A model generated the notes under the pieces. The model was not told the DNA's origin. It worked only from the letters and a program-made list of their open reading frames with translations, and searched no databases. The translations under genes were made by a program, and so were the position numbers. A stretch of 64,000 bases of DNA from JBDTSW01 sp963797835 (GTDB lineage: Bacteria; Actinomycetota; Thermoleophilia; Solirubrobacterales; 70-9): positions 1 through 64,000 of the forward strand of contig CAWCRN010000031.1 in the NCBI GenBank assembly GCA_963797835.1. Direction: 5' to 3'. Position 1 is the stretch's first letter. Every line of letters begins with the position of its first letter. This document shows positions 17,657 through 26,940 of this stretch, one piece after another.

Positions 17657-19032
17657 CTAGGAGGTCTCCAGCTCGCGCCCGAGCCTCGCCCAGCTCGCCA
17701 CGCCGCCATGGGCGACGTGGACCACCCGCTCGAATCCCTCGCGCTGGAGCACCGAGGCGGCGAGCCCGCTGCGCTTCCCGCCCGAGCAGATCGCCGCGAT
17801 CGGGCGCTCGCGGGGCAGCTCGCCCAGGCGCTCGGGCAGTTCGGCGTAGGGGATGTGCTGCGAGCCCGGGATGTGGCCGCGCTCGAACTCGTCTTCGTTT
17901 CGGACGTCGAGGACGAGCGGCGGCGTCCGGCCCTCGAGCCGCGCCGGCCAGCTCCTCGACGTCGATCAGCTCGATCCGCTCGACCTCCCGGCCCTCCGAG
18001 CGCCACGAGGTCATCCCGCCCTCGAGGAACCCGCGGACGCGCAGACCCACGGCGCCGAGCAGCTCCGCCGCCTCGGCCTCGTAGCCGTCGGAGGCGGCGA
18101 CCACGATCAGCTCGCTCTCCGGTGAGGTGACCTGCGCGACCTTGGTCGCGAAGCCGGTGTCGTAGGCGGAGGCGGAGATCGCGCCGGGGATATGGGCCTC
18201 GTCGAACTGCTCGTTGGTGCGGGCGTCGACGACGATCGCGCCGTCGGCGACCGCCGATTCCACCCCGCGCGGGGCGAGCGGCACCGGCGCCGAGTGCTCC
18301 TCAACGAAAGGCCCCTGGTTGAGCGCGACGATGTGCTCGACGTTCGGCGGCCGGGCGCCGATCGAGGCCAGCGCGTGCTCGACGAACCCGGCCTCGTCGG
18401 CGATCCGGAGCGCCTCGTTGTGGGCGCGCTCGTGCCCGATCGTCGAGGAGGTCTTGTTCTCGATCGCCGCCGACCCGCACATCGAGCCGCCGAGGTGCCC
18501 GGGCCAGAGCTCGACGTCGTCGGGCAGCGCGAGCAGGCGCTCGTGGAGCGAGCGGTAGATCTGCCGCGCGCCCTCGGCCTTCTCGATCGCGAGGTCGGGC
18601 CGGGCGACGTCGCCGGCGAACAGCGAGTCGCCCGAGAGCAGCGCCCACGGCGCGTCGCCGTCTTGCGCGGAGCGCAGCACGAACGACGTGTGCTCGGGCC
18701 GGTGGCCGGGCGTGTGGACGGCCTCGATCACGACCGAGCCCAGCTCGAGGCGCCAGCCGTCGGTCGAACGGCTCGTGCGGGTAGGCGGCGTCGGCGAGCC
18801 CGTTGACGTGGATCGTGGCGCCGGTCGCCGCCGCCAGCCGCCCGTGGCCGGAGACGTGGTCGGCGTGGTTGTGGGTCTCGAGGACGTGCTCGATCCCGAC
18901 GCCGTGGAGGCGCGAGAGGCGCAGGTAGGGGTCGATGTCCCACTGCGGGTCGACCACCGCCGCCACCCCGCCGTCGCCCACGAGGTACGAGGCGCACCCG
19001 AGGTCCTCGTGGATGAGCTGGCGGAAGATCAC
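17657..19032 (-). CDS. Persulfide dioxygenase-type MBL hydrolase with two rhodanese domains (frameshifted)
   Basis: Multi-domain sulfur enzyme of about 458 residues. The N-terminal metallo-beta-lactamase domain has THNHADHVSGH (HxHxDH), HTPGHRPEHTSF, SGDSLFAGDVARPDL and WPGHLGG, the ETHE1-like persulfide dioxygenase pattern (one Fe, oxidises glutathione or other persulfides to sulfite). Two rhodanese domains follow. In the first, the loop reads VVAASDGYEAEA, lacking the active Cys; in the second, AAICSGGKRSG keeps it. Frame changes near 18,770 and 17,945 are required. The layout resembles CstB-like fusions that detoxify sulfane sulfur in the cytoplasm. The gene is divergent from the next gene. 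Confidence 0.8.
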
Positions 19033-19087
19033 CCGTGCGATCTTAGGCGGGGCCCGGACCGCGCTACCTTGACGGGCCAGTCACCGC

Positions 19088-19649
19088 ATGGCCAAGCTCA
19101 TCTACTTCACGCTCGCCTCGCTCGACGGCTACATCGCCGACGCCGACGGCAAGTTCGACTGGGCCGAGCCCGATGCGGAGGTGCACACCTTCGTCAACGA
19201 GCTCGCGCGCCCGGCCGGCACCTACCTCTACGGGCGCCGGATGTACGAGGTGATGACCGCCTGGGAGGACCCGGAGGCCGTCGCCGGCCAGCCGCCGCAC
19301 ATCACCGAGTTCGCCGAGATCTGGCAGGCCGCCGACAAGGTCGTCTACTCGCGGACGCTCGAGGAGGCGCGGACCGAGAGGACGCGGATCGAGCGCGAGT
19401 TCGACCCCGAGACGGTCGCTCAGATGAAGGAGTCCGCGGAGCGCGACCTCATGATCGGCGGTCCCGACATCGCCTCTCACGCCTTCCGCGCCGGGCTCGT
19501 CGACGAGGTCCAGCTGGTCCTCGCGCCGATCATCGTCGGCGCCGGCAATCCAGGCGCTCCCCGACGACGTGCGGCTCGAGCTCGAGCTGCTCGACGAGCG
19601 CCGGTTCGAGAACGGGATGGTGTTCGTGCGCTACCGGGCGCGGCGGTAG
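19088..19649 (+). CDS. Dihydrofolate reductase / RibD C-terminal domain protein (frameshifted)
   Basis: Small reductase-fold protein of about 186 residues. It opens MAKLIYFTLASLDGYIADAD and contains YLYGRRMYEVMTAWED, KVVYSRTLEE, LMIGGPDIASHAFRAGLVDE and LAPIIVGAGN, the pattern of stand-alone RibD_C/DHFR-like proteins common in actinobacteria, usually with NADPH-binding ability. One base is gained near 19,548 and shifts the last 35 residues; RFENGMVFVRYRARR closes the protein. Its true substrate is unknown; it is not the housekeeping folA. It is divergent from the persulfide dioxygenase gene by 55 bp. Confidence 0.78.
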
Positions 19650-19667
19650 GGCCGGCGGCGCCCGAGC

Positions 19668-20030
19668 CTAGGAGGCGTCCTCGAACTCCTCCTGCACCAC
19701 CCGCTCGTTCGGGTGGATGCAGACCATCTTCAGGTTCTCCTCGCCGGCCGCCTTGAACCCGTGCCAGGTGTTCGGCGGCACGATCACGACCTGGCCGGGC
19801 ACCGCCTCGATCGTCTCCTCGCCGACCGTGAACCGCGCCCGCCCCTCGCGCACGACGAAGTTCTCGTCGTAGGGATGGCGGTGAAGGTCGGGCCCCCGCC
19901 CCGGCGGATGGTCGGTGACGAAGAACGAGGTCGTCGAGCCGAAGTCGTCGCCCTCGAACAGCGCGGCTGTCTCGCTCAGGCGCACGTCGTCGAGCTCGAC
20001 CACCCGCGGCTCGGCGGCTCCTTCGCTCAT
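19668..20030 (-). CDS. Cupin-domain protein
   Basis: Single-domain cupin of 120 residues. Motif 1 is visible as DLHRHPYDENFVVREGRARF (His, His, Glu metal ligands) and motif 2 as VPPNTWHGFKAAGE. Small cupins of this kind bind a divalent metal and act as isomerases, dioxygenases or sensors; which one applies here is not readable. The gene converges on the RibD-like gene with 18 bp between stops, and is divergent from the membrane glycosyltransferase-like gene. Confidence 0.8.
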   Translation of the reverse strand: MSEGAAEPRVVELDDVRLSETAALFEGDDFGSTTSFFVTDHPPGRGPDLHRHPYDENFVVREGRARFTVGEETIEAVPGQVVIVPPNTWHGFKAAGEENLKMVCIHPNERVVQEEFEDAS

Positions 20031-20071
20031 CGGGCAGAGCTTAGACGGCGCTCGGATGTGAGACTGCCGCG

Positions 20072-21805
20072 ATGCGCTTCGCGCCCAGCGCCCTCGCCGC
20101 CGCGCTCGCCGCGCTCGCGCTGAGCGCAGGCACCGCAGCGCCCGCCCTCGCCCAGGACGAGGGCACCATCGGCTCCCAGCCGGGCTCCGCGGTCGAACCG
20201 GCGATCGGCGGCGAGCTCCCCGAGAAGCCCGAGGGCTACCAGATGTCGGCGCGCGAGGCGATCGAGCTCGCCGACACCGACCCGAAGGTCATCACCACCT
20301 CCGCCGACCGCGGCCGCCTCCGCTCCTTCGCCGAGGCCAAGCCCCCGACCACCTGGCAGATCGGCTACTACGACGGCGACGACGAGGTCGTCCAGGTCCT
20401 GATCGACGACCCCACCCGCACGATCCGCGAGTCGTGGACCGGCTACCAGGTCGCCTGGCAGATGGCCCGCGGCAACGAGGGCCAGTTCGGCCACCTGCTG
20501 AACGCGCCCTACGTCTGGATCCCGCTCGCGCTGCTCTTCTTCTTCGGCCTCTTCGACTTCCGCCGCCCCCGCAAGTGGGTCCACCTCGACCTGCTCGTCC
20601 TGCTCTCGTTCGGGGTGAGCCAGTTCTTCTTCGACCGCGGCGACATCGGCGTCTCGGTGCCGCTCGTCTACCCGCCGCTCGTCTACCTCCTGTGCCGGAT
20701 GCTGTGGATCGGCTTCAAGGGCCAGCGCGACGGCCTCAACCCCTCGACGCCGCTCACCTGGCTCGCGATCGCGACGATGTTCCTGATCGGCTTCCGCGTC
20801 GCCCTCAACGTCGCCGACTCGGGCGTGATCGACGTCGGCTACGCCGGCGTCATCGGCGCCGACCGCGCCGTCCACGGCGAGCCCCTCTACGGCGAGGGCG
20901 CCTTCCCCTCCGACAACCCCTTCGGCGACACCTACGGCCCCGCCAACTCCTACGCCTACGTCCCGTTCGAGCTCGCGATGCCCTGGGACGGCGACTGGGA
21001 CGAGCTGGCCGCCGGCCACGGCGCGGCGATCTTCTTCGACCTGGCGACCATCGTCGGGCTGTTCTTCCTCGGCAGGCGCCTGCGCCGCCCCTCGCCCGAC
21101 GACTCCGACGAGGAGGCGGCCGCGGCCAAGGCCGAGGGCACCGGCCTCGGCGTCATCCTCGCCTTCGCCTGGTGCGCCTACCCCTACACGACCTACGCGC
21201 TCCAGTCGAACTCGAACGACTCGCTGGTCGCGGCGCTGCTTGGTGTGGGCGTTCGTGGCGTTCGCCTCGCCGGTGGGGCGGGGCGTGCTGCTCGGCCTGG
21301 CGAGCATGGTCAAGTTCGCGCCGCTGGCGCTGGCGCCGCTGTTCGCGGTGGGGGAGAGGGGGCTGCTCGATCGCTTCCGGCGCGACGGCGAGGGCTTCGG
21401 CCTCAAGCCGATCCTGGTGTTCACGCGTGGCCTTCGCCGGCGCCATCGCCCTCGTCCTGACGCCCGACCATCCTCGACCCCGGCCTCTCGACCTTCTACG
21501 AACGCACCCTCGAGAACCAGCTCGACCGCGAGAGCCCGTTCTCGATCTGGGGGCAGGAGCCGGGGCTGGATTGGCTTCAGAACGTGGTGCGGATCGGCGC
21601 GGTAGCGCTCGCTCTGCTCGTCGCGTTCATCCCGCGGCGCCGCTCCCTGAGCCAGCTCGCCGCACTCTCAGCCGCCGTCCTGATCGCGTCCCAGGTCGGG
21701 ATCGACCACTGGTTCTATTTGTATCTGCCGTGGTTTTTCGGGCTAGCGATGGTGGCCGTGCTGCGGGCTACGCGGGAGATGCCCGACACGCCTCCGGGCT
21801 CATAA
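20072..21805 (+). CDS. Polytopic membrane protein, GT87-like glycosyltransferase (frameshifted, odd C-terminus)
   Basis: About 577 residues: signal sequence (ending APALAQDE), an extracytoplasmic region of about 110 residues, then about ten membrane spans. Features such as YAGVIGADRAVHGEPLYG, the loop GDTYGPANSYAYVPFELAMP, CAYPYTTYALQSNSNDSLVA, SMVKFAPLALAPLF and IDHWFYLYLPWFFG match actinobacterial GT87-type mannosyltransferases/DUF2029 proteins that use polyprenyl-phosphate sugars for envelope glycans. Frame changes fall near 21,240 and 21,430-21,470. The last codons run into a tRNA 3' half and end on its anticodon-stem bases, so the natural C-terminus is probably lost. Confidence 0.65.
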
Positions 21806-21840
21806 CCCGGAGGTCGCGGGTTCAAATCCCGCCCCCGCTA
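21791..21840 (+). tRNA. 3' half of an initiator tRNA-Met(CAT)
   Basis: The anticodon arm CCGGG-CTCATAA-CCCGG has the run of G:C pairs typical of initiator tRNA. It is followed by AGGTC, the T arm GCGGG-TTCAAAT-CCCGC and the 3' acceptor strand CCCCGCT with A as discriminator. The expected 5' partner AGCGGGG and a D arm are not found upstream; those bases belong to the preceding membrane-protein frame. No CCA is encoded. The fragment is therefore not a working tRNA. It may be an attachment-site remnant or mark an assembly join. Confidence 0.75.
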
Positions 21841-21848
21841 TAGGTCGG

Positions 21849-21871
21849 AAGCCCGCTAATCAAGCGGGCTT
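21849..21871 (+). terminator. Rho-independent-type hairpin after the tRNA half
   Basis: AAGCCCGC (21,849-21,856) pairs perfectly with GCGGGCTT (21,864-21,871) around a 7-base loop. Only a short T run follows, so termination would be modest. It lies 8 bp past the tRNA acceptor end and could serve either the tRNA or, read from the other strand, the integrase tail. Confidence 0.6.
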
Positions 21872-21930
21872 TCGGCGTTCTCGGCACAGTCTCGGCCGTC
21901 GACTTGGGGACCAATTGGGGACCATTCTCG
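21856..21930 (-). pseudogene. Possible tyrosine-integrase C-terminal tail
   Basis: The minus strand encodes REWSPIGPQVDGRDCAENAE and then a stop beside the tRNA half. Tails of this style close many actinobacterial phage-type tyrosine integrases, whose genes commonly end next to the tRNA they target. The catalytic domain is not present upstream. Two direct copies of TTGGGGACCA (21,904-21,913 and 21,915-21,924) encode part of the tail. The call rests on tail style and location only. Confidence 0.35.
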
Positions 21931-22092
21931 GTTGAGGCGAAGCCGAAACGACGGCGAGATCGCGGTGTTTCGAGGGGGGGGATCTACCGCCGTATGGCCC
22001 GGATGAGCCTCATTTCGTAAGAGCTCCGGCTTTCCCATCCCCGAGGTGGGCGAGCGACCAGCGCCCGCCCAATGGAAGTAGGTTGAGCCGGA

Positions 22093-22473
22093 ATGGAGCT
22101 CCCGGCCATCGTCTCAAGCTTTGCCGGAGCCATCGAAGCCGTTGACAAGCGGTGTCCTGCCTATGTGAGTCGCTCAGGACGGCAGTACCAGCCCGGGATC
22201 GGCCCTTACGCCGAGAATCCGGCCATGGCCTGGTCATCGAGGAGTTGAACGACACGAGTGACGAAGCATGGGGGCAGTTCCTGGCGTATCCCGAAGCGCC
22301 GCGGCGGAAATGCGACCTCTACGCGGCTGGGGATCCCGTGGAGTGGGCGATCGAAGTCAAGATGGGTCGATTTTCGTGGGGACAACGGCAAGCCGGACGA
22401 CACAGGCATCAAGGATCTGATCTCTCCGTTCCCAGCCGAACGACCGGTGCCTGGCGAGACTTGCCTGATCTAA
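22093..22473 (+). pseudogene. Restriction-endonuclease-like protein (ExK motif), truncated and frameshifted
   Basis: ATG at 22,093 opens MELPAIVSSFAGAIEAVDKR; after a shift near 22,225 the protein continues LVIEELNDTSDEAWG, then RKCDLYAAGDPVEWAIEVKM. The D...ExK spacing (D of KCDLY, E and K of AIEVKM) is the PD-(D/E)xK nuclease pattern. A second shift near 22,375 leads to GDNGKPDDTGIKDLISPF, a motif shared by a family of uncharacterised actinobacterial proteins that continues much further in intact relatives. Here it stops shortly after. It may be a remnant of a restriction or defence gene; the function is inferred from the motif only. Confidence 0.5.
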
Positions 22474-22622
22474 ATGGGGTCTGGAATCTCGTCGTCGCAT
22501 GCGAGCAGTGCAATCTCCAGAAGGGCAATCGTCGCCGCACGGAGGCTGAGGTCCGGCGCCTCATCCAGCAAAATGAGGACATCATGGGATCTCCCATCCG
22601 CTCAAGCGATCAATTGAAATGA
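22455..22622 (+). pseudogene. HNH endonuclease C-terminal fragment
   Basis: In another frame than the preceding fragment, bases 22,455-22,622 read LPDLNGVWNLVVACEQCNLQ, then a Lys/Arg-rich stretch, RLIQQNEDIMGS and a stop. NLVVACEQCN is the second half of an HNH motif (Asn plus the second zinc CxxC). The first CxxC and the HH pair are absent, so this is only the C-terminal third of a nuclease, fused within a few bases to unrelated coding sequence. Confidence 0.5.
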
Positions 22623-23918
22623 GCACAGGCGCGAAAACGCCGGGCGAGCACTGTCAGGCCTTTGTTCAAGCCGTCGATCGAGCTGCGACTTTCAGCTGAG
22701 ATCTACGGGTGGTTGGCAAGCGGAATCCGTAAACAAACGACCGGTTGGTTATGCGTCTGGCTTTCCTTGGTGGGTCATGAGACGCTTCCGCCGTCGTGAA
22801 GATCTCATCCAGACCGAGACGCGCCCTGCCCGCTTGCGGTTGCGACTGCGGCCGGCGCATCCCCGAGGACCCTGAAGCGGCTGTTCCGGCTCCTAGGAGG
22901 GCGATGGGGAGGGTCCTCGACGTGCCGGTCACAGTGCAAGACGACGGGACGTTGGACCAGTTCGACCAGACGGTCCTTAGGTCCGCTGATCCGGACCTGG
23001 TTCTCACGCTGGACCGAGGCGCGCATCAGGCTCCCTGGGACGAGATCTTCCGCGACGCAGATGCAGCCGTTCGCCATCCATCGGGTGCGGGAGGGCCAGG
23101 AGCATGAGCCGCCCATGCGCTTCTACCTACGCGAGACGCCGACTCTGCCTGTGACCAGGAGTCCGATCAACCGGTGCTGATCGATGTTGATCGGTCCGGG
23201 ACCTCTTGGCGCCGGACTGCTGAGCTAGGACTGCCTTGGGGCCGGACCCGGTTCAGTCGGGTGCCTCCTCGGACCGCTCCCACCGACGCCATTTCGCCCA
23301 TCGCGCTCAACCGACGGCACCTGACATTGGTCGGTTCTGCATCTCGCTGGTTGATGTTCGGGTGACGACAGTGACGCGCTGCTAGCACGGCGGTATTGGT
23401 CGATCCGCGCCCTCGGCGGGCGTCCTGTTTGGCGGCCAACAGCAGACTTGGCGCTGGCGGAGCCACCAGACGTTCTGGGGCGGCCGATCCTCTACTCACA
23501 GTCGGCTGGCGACAACGATCTGACCGACGCCGCGGAACGCTGGACGGCTCAGGCCGTCAGTTCGTTGCAGCGACGGAGGGGCGCTTGTCGAACCTGATTC
23601 CTGACGGCAGGGCGTATTTTGCGGTGACTGCTCAGCCCGTTCCTGAGCACGCTGGCTTCTTCACTTTTTCAACGCCACAGCCCCCGGCTTTGGCGGACCC
23701 ACTTCGGGGAGGGCTGGTCGGCGTTTCGGAGCACGGAGTCCATTCGATCTCAGGAGAGGACGATCCCGACGGACTGCTCCTTTCTCGGACTTTCGAGAGC
23801 CGGAAGTACTCCACCGCGCGGCGGGCCTTTGGCCGACGTACGCGTGACACTGCGCGGGGTCGCGGACCAAAAGCGCCGATCAATCGTGTTCAGCTGTTGA
23901 TGGTGCCGGCGGTCCACT
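22623..23918. other. Stretch without a recognisable gene
   Basis: Composition is lower in G+C than the flanks and no frame stays coding-like for long. The best protein-like pieces are on the plus strand: about 22,910-23,090 (MGRVLDVPVTVQDDGTLDQF, then DPDLVLTLDRGAHQAPWDE) and about 23,590-23,880 (LIPDGRAYFAVTAQPVPEHA, then FFTFSTPQPP and DDPDGLLLSRTFESRKY). Neither is recognised. The second could be the N-terminal part of the zinc-ribbon gene that follows. No RNA gene or repeat was seen. Confidence 0.5.
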
Positions 23919-24914
23919 ATCGCCGACGCTGTCGCGGCGCCGTTCCGTGAGGCCGGGTTCGACGTGGCGGAGTCGGATAAGGGTCATATCAGCAGCGTTC
24001 GCTTGAGGCGGCCCAGGGCCTCCGCTTTTTGGCTTGGTGCCTGCGCCAGCGCGAGAGTTCGCGCCTATTGGCCCTGTTTCACGAACACCACTTGGGACAA
24101 ACGCCGGGCCTGATTACAGACGGGCCGTTCGCCATCAGGACCTCGTCACTCGCCTCCGGGAGATCCTGAGGGAACGCCGAACACGAGTTCGTGGGGAGTT
24201 GGCCCAGCGGGCCAACGCTCGGCTGCGGAACTGGGCTGATTCATTGCTAGGTCGAGGCCTGCTGGTATCGGGCTTTGTCTTGACATGCCCCGCGTGCTCA
24301 CTCAGAGACTGGTACGCCGCGGATGAGGTTGGCGTTGCGTTTCGTTGCCGACGTTGCGGCGCAGAAACACACCTGCCTGTGGACGCCGTCGTGAGCTTCC
24401 GGCTGAACGAGGCGTTCTTCCAGATGCGGACGCATCACGGGGAGGTGGTCACCCTGTGCCTTGCGGTTCTCCGCGAGAAGGCTCGTCAATCGCTCCTCTA
24501 TCTCCCCGAGGTCACTCTCTCCTCGGACTTCTCAAACAGTCGGGGAGATTGATGTTGCCGCGCTGATCGACGGGAACCTGCTCATCGGAGAGGCGAAGTC
24601 GAACAATTCGCTCACGGTCTCCGAATCAATTGGTATCGCTTCAGTGGCAGGGCGAACAAGGCCGCGGCGATTGGTCTTCGGGACGACGGAAGAGCCGACC
24701 GCTGTGCGCGGCCCTCGACTGCGAGACGTGTCGGCAGCAGGGAGGTCAGCATCACCGCGACTACGCATGGTCGGATGGCGCTCGGACCCTTATCGCCGAT
24801 ACACGGCAGCGTCTGCGCGGGAAGAACGTCGAAGTCGAGACGTACTGCTACGAGACACTGGTCGCTTCTAGGCCCGAGGCGGACGCGGAGCTAGTCCCGG
24901 TCCCGACTGTGTGA
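23919..24914 (+). pseudogene. Zinc-ribbon protein with ExK nuclease-like C-terminus, multiple frameshifts
   Basis: Pieces in successive frames join into one protein: TIADAVAAPFREAGFDVAES, QGLRFLAWCLRQRESSRLLAL, LREILRERRTRVRGELAQRA, a zinc ribbon (LTCPACSLRDWYAADE ... FRCRRCGAETHLP), FRLNEAFFQMRTHHGEVVTL, LLYLPEVTLSS, then EIDVAALIDGNLLIGEAKSN, RLVFGTTEE and a C-terminal KNVEVETYCYETL. The D...GEAK element looks like the catalytic core of a PD-(D/E)xK nuclease. At least four shifts break it. I do not recognise the family by name. Its place among nuclease and recombinase fragments makes a defence role plausible, but that is inference. Confidence 0.45.
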
Positions 24915-24941
24915 CGTTTCGGGCGGGCAAATATCCCTGAT

Positions 24942-25080
24942 ATGAATACTTGTGTGAGCAACGATCAATCTGTGGTCGGCTACGTTCGTTGCTCGACTCA
25001 GGAACAGGGGCTACGCGGTGCAGATCGACGGCCTGATCGGCAAGGTGCAGTTCGCCGAGGGGGTGCAACCGGTATGTGGT
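24942..25080 (+). pseudogene. Serine recombinase N-terminal fragment
   Basis: VVGYVRCSTQEQ is the N-terminal strand of a resolvase/large serine recombinase, with the Ser of RCST as the nucleophile; after one shift it continues GYAVQIDGLIGKVQFAEGV. Similarity then ends. The remaining several hundred residues of such an enzyme are not found downstream. It is a remnant of a mobile-element integrase. Confidence 0.5.
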
Positions 25081-25274
25081 CTTCAAGATGGTGCGCTGCG
25101 AGCGTGCTCCCAGTCCTGGACGGCATCGCTTATCTTGGAGATCTTCCAGAGGCAATCGCTCGCGCGCTACCAGACCACGACTTGGAGTCCATCGTGACGA
25201 AGCCGCCCTCGGAGTGGAGACGTAAGCGTCCGGGGATTCGACGGTCGTCGAGCGACGACACGACCAGCAGTGCT

Positions 25275-25744
25275 TTAGTGCCTCGAACGAGTTTTAGCGA
25301 CGCCGTAGAAGGACTCGCGGAAGCGCTCAGCGTGCTGAAATCGGTTCCGGCGCAACGTCTTGCGAAACACCCAAAGGTGCCGTCCGCGCCCGGCGTGGAT
25401 CTGTTTAGCGAGAAAGGGAAGGCCGTGTACGTCGGTCAGAGCCGGAACCTCCGCTGTCGCCTGACTCAGCACACCTCCGAGCGCTCCCGAGAGAACAACG
25501 CGCCGTTCGCGTTCAATCTCGCCATTGAGGCAGCCGAGCGGAAGAAGCTCGACCTGCCGAAGACGCGCAAGGCAAAGAAGCCAACCCTGAATTTGCCGCA
25601 CTGTTCCTGGCGGCCAAGCGGCGCGTTGCCGCGATGCACGTCCAGTTCATTCAGCTTGATGGCGAGACGGAGCGCTATCTCTTCGAACCGTTCGCAACTG
25701 ACGCCCTCGGGACCCGTCGGTACAACTCCTTTGAGACTCACTGA
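25275..25744 (+). CDS. GIY-YIG nuclease-family protein (frameshifted)
   Basis: The GIY-YIG core is readable as PGVDLFSEKGKAVYVGQSRN followed by LRCRLTQHTSE and NNAPFAFNLAIEA; the usual GVY Tyr reads Asp here. After a shift near 25,590 the family C-terminus continues: EFAALFLAAKRRVAAMHVQF, ETERYLFEPFATDALGTRRY and NSFETH at the stop. Proteins of this layout occur in actinobacterial accessory regions and are presumed single-strand nickases. The preceding residues (SFSDAVEGLAEALSVLKSVP) look like a natural N-terminal helix, so the gene may start near 25,275. The next gene starts 25 bp downstream and may be a partner. Confidence 0.6.
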
Positions 25745-25768
25745 GTTGCGCCGGTTGTTGCTCTGCCC

Positions 25769-26300
25769 ATGAATGCACTAGCCAGAGCTTTGCGTGAGAA
25801 CTCACGGAGGCTGGGAGGCCTGGAGCGTGAGTTCCGGGAGGAGATTCCGTTTTCGGCCTTCGGAGAAGCTCTACCCAGTCTGTGGGAGGCCCAGGACGAG
25901 TCCGAGTCGGGGACGGTGCGCTATTGGATCGCGCGTTGGATGGCACCTTCGCTGGCGTGCTAGCGACGGAGGCGTGGGCCGCTGCGATGAAGAGCGCAAC
26001 GGCAGAGACGACCACGGAACCTGCTGAATGGGTCACCTTCGTGCCCGTGACCGGGAACTGGGGAATCGCTCTTCCCGAGGACTCCTACCGAGTACGTGGT
26101 TCGGGATGTTTGTGCATCGCGATGGTACAACCCAGCGAAGGAGTCTCGACCTTGTTAGAGGCTCACAGCCTGCGGTCGCCGAGACGGTCGCTTCACGACA
26201 CTGCGACTCCCAGTCCGCAGGATCTGCGCGCCGGGTCCTTGCGGCGGTTGTCGATTGGCCCAGAGGTGGGCCGAGCCTCCCGGCCTCGTCTGTCTTTGCC
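25769..26300 (+). CDS. Unrecognised protein downstream of the GIY-YIG gene (frameshifted)
   Basis: ATG at 25,769 begins MNALARALRENSRRLGGLER, continues EEIPFSAFGEALPSLWEAQD and GTVRYWIAR, then after a one-base shift near 25,930 ALDGTFAGVLATEAWAAAM, AEWVTFVPVTGNWGIALPED and SYRV. The C-terminus is obscured after about 26,100, where the frame becomes unlike protein. The first 150 residues look like a genuine soluble protein. No motif was recognised. The distance to the GIY-YIG gene suggests co-transcription. Confidence 0.4.
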
Positions 26301-26310
26301 CCCACTCGTA

Positions 26311-26774
26311 ATGTTGCTGCTCGCCGAAGCTTCCGAGACCGCGAGTTGGATCAGCGCAATCGCCACCGCCCTCATCGGCGCTCTCACGGTGTCGATCGCT
26401 TGCTTTCAATTCTGGGCGAACGGCTTTCGAGTGAAGGGGCTTGCTGAGGTGGGCCACCACGAGAAGCATTGCGAGTTCGCCTTGCGAACCGTGGGAGAGC
26501 GAGCGGAGTGATCAGCCGCGTCGTCGTAATGGACGACAAGAAGGTTGAACACCCCGGCTATGAGTTCCCCGGGTTCCCGCAATCGCGATTCAAACCGACC
26601 GAACTCCCAGGCCGTAGCGCTATGCAGGTGATCATTCACGCGTCTGCCGGTCATGGTTTCGATTCAGCCAGTCACCTTGTGCGAATTGACTGGGGGGTCG
26701 CCACGAAGGAGTTCCGCCTGACCGAGGTTGATGTTGGGTTGTGGGGCCTCGATCCGGTGCTACCCACGACATAA
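26311..26774 (+). CDS. Single-span membrane protein with soluble C-terminal domain (frameshifted)
   Basis: MLLLAEASETASWISAIATA begins the protein and leads into a hydrophobic helix (IGALTVSIACFQFWANGF). After a shift near 26,470 the C-terminal part reads VRLANRGRASGVISRVVVMD, YEFPGFPQSRFKPTELPGRS and DWGVATKEFRLTEVDVG, ending at 26,774. The layout, an N-terminal anchor plus a small beta-rich domain, is common among uncharacterised genes near prophage and defence loci. The function is unknown. It is the last gene before the tRNA-Ser fragment. Confidence 0.45.
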
Positions 26775-26878
26775 CTGAGCATTAGCGACCCGACTATCCC
26801 GTCCTCTATCCCACTTGGGACCTTTGGCCGCACTGGGACGCCCGTGTTCAAGCCGCATCTCGCTCTGGTTGACCTAGC

Positions 26879-26940
26879 CTCGAAAACCGTTATGGGCGTT
26901 TTCTGTCCATCGAGGGTTCGAATCCCTTCCCCCTCCTCCG
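26879..26940 (+). tRNA. 3' half of a tRNA-Ser(CGA)
   Basis: The anticodon loop CTCGAAA is followed by the 3' anticodon strand ACCGT, a long class II variable arm (ATGGGC pairs with GTCCAT) and the T arm GAGGG-TTCGAAT-CCCTT with a C-rich acceptor strand. The 5' anticodon strand ACGGT, the D arm and the 5' acceptor are missing; the bases before the loop do not pair. This is the arrangement expected at the distal attachment site of an element integrated in tRNA-Ser, or at an assembly join. Confidence 0.65.
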
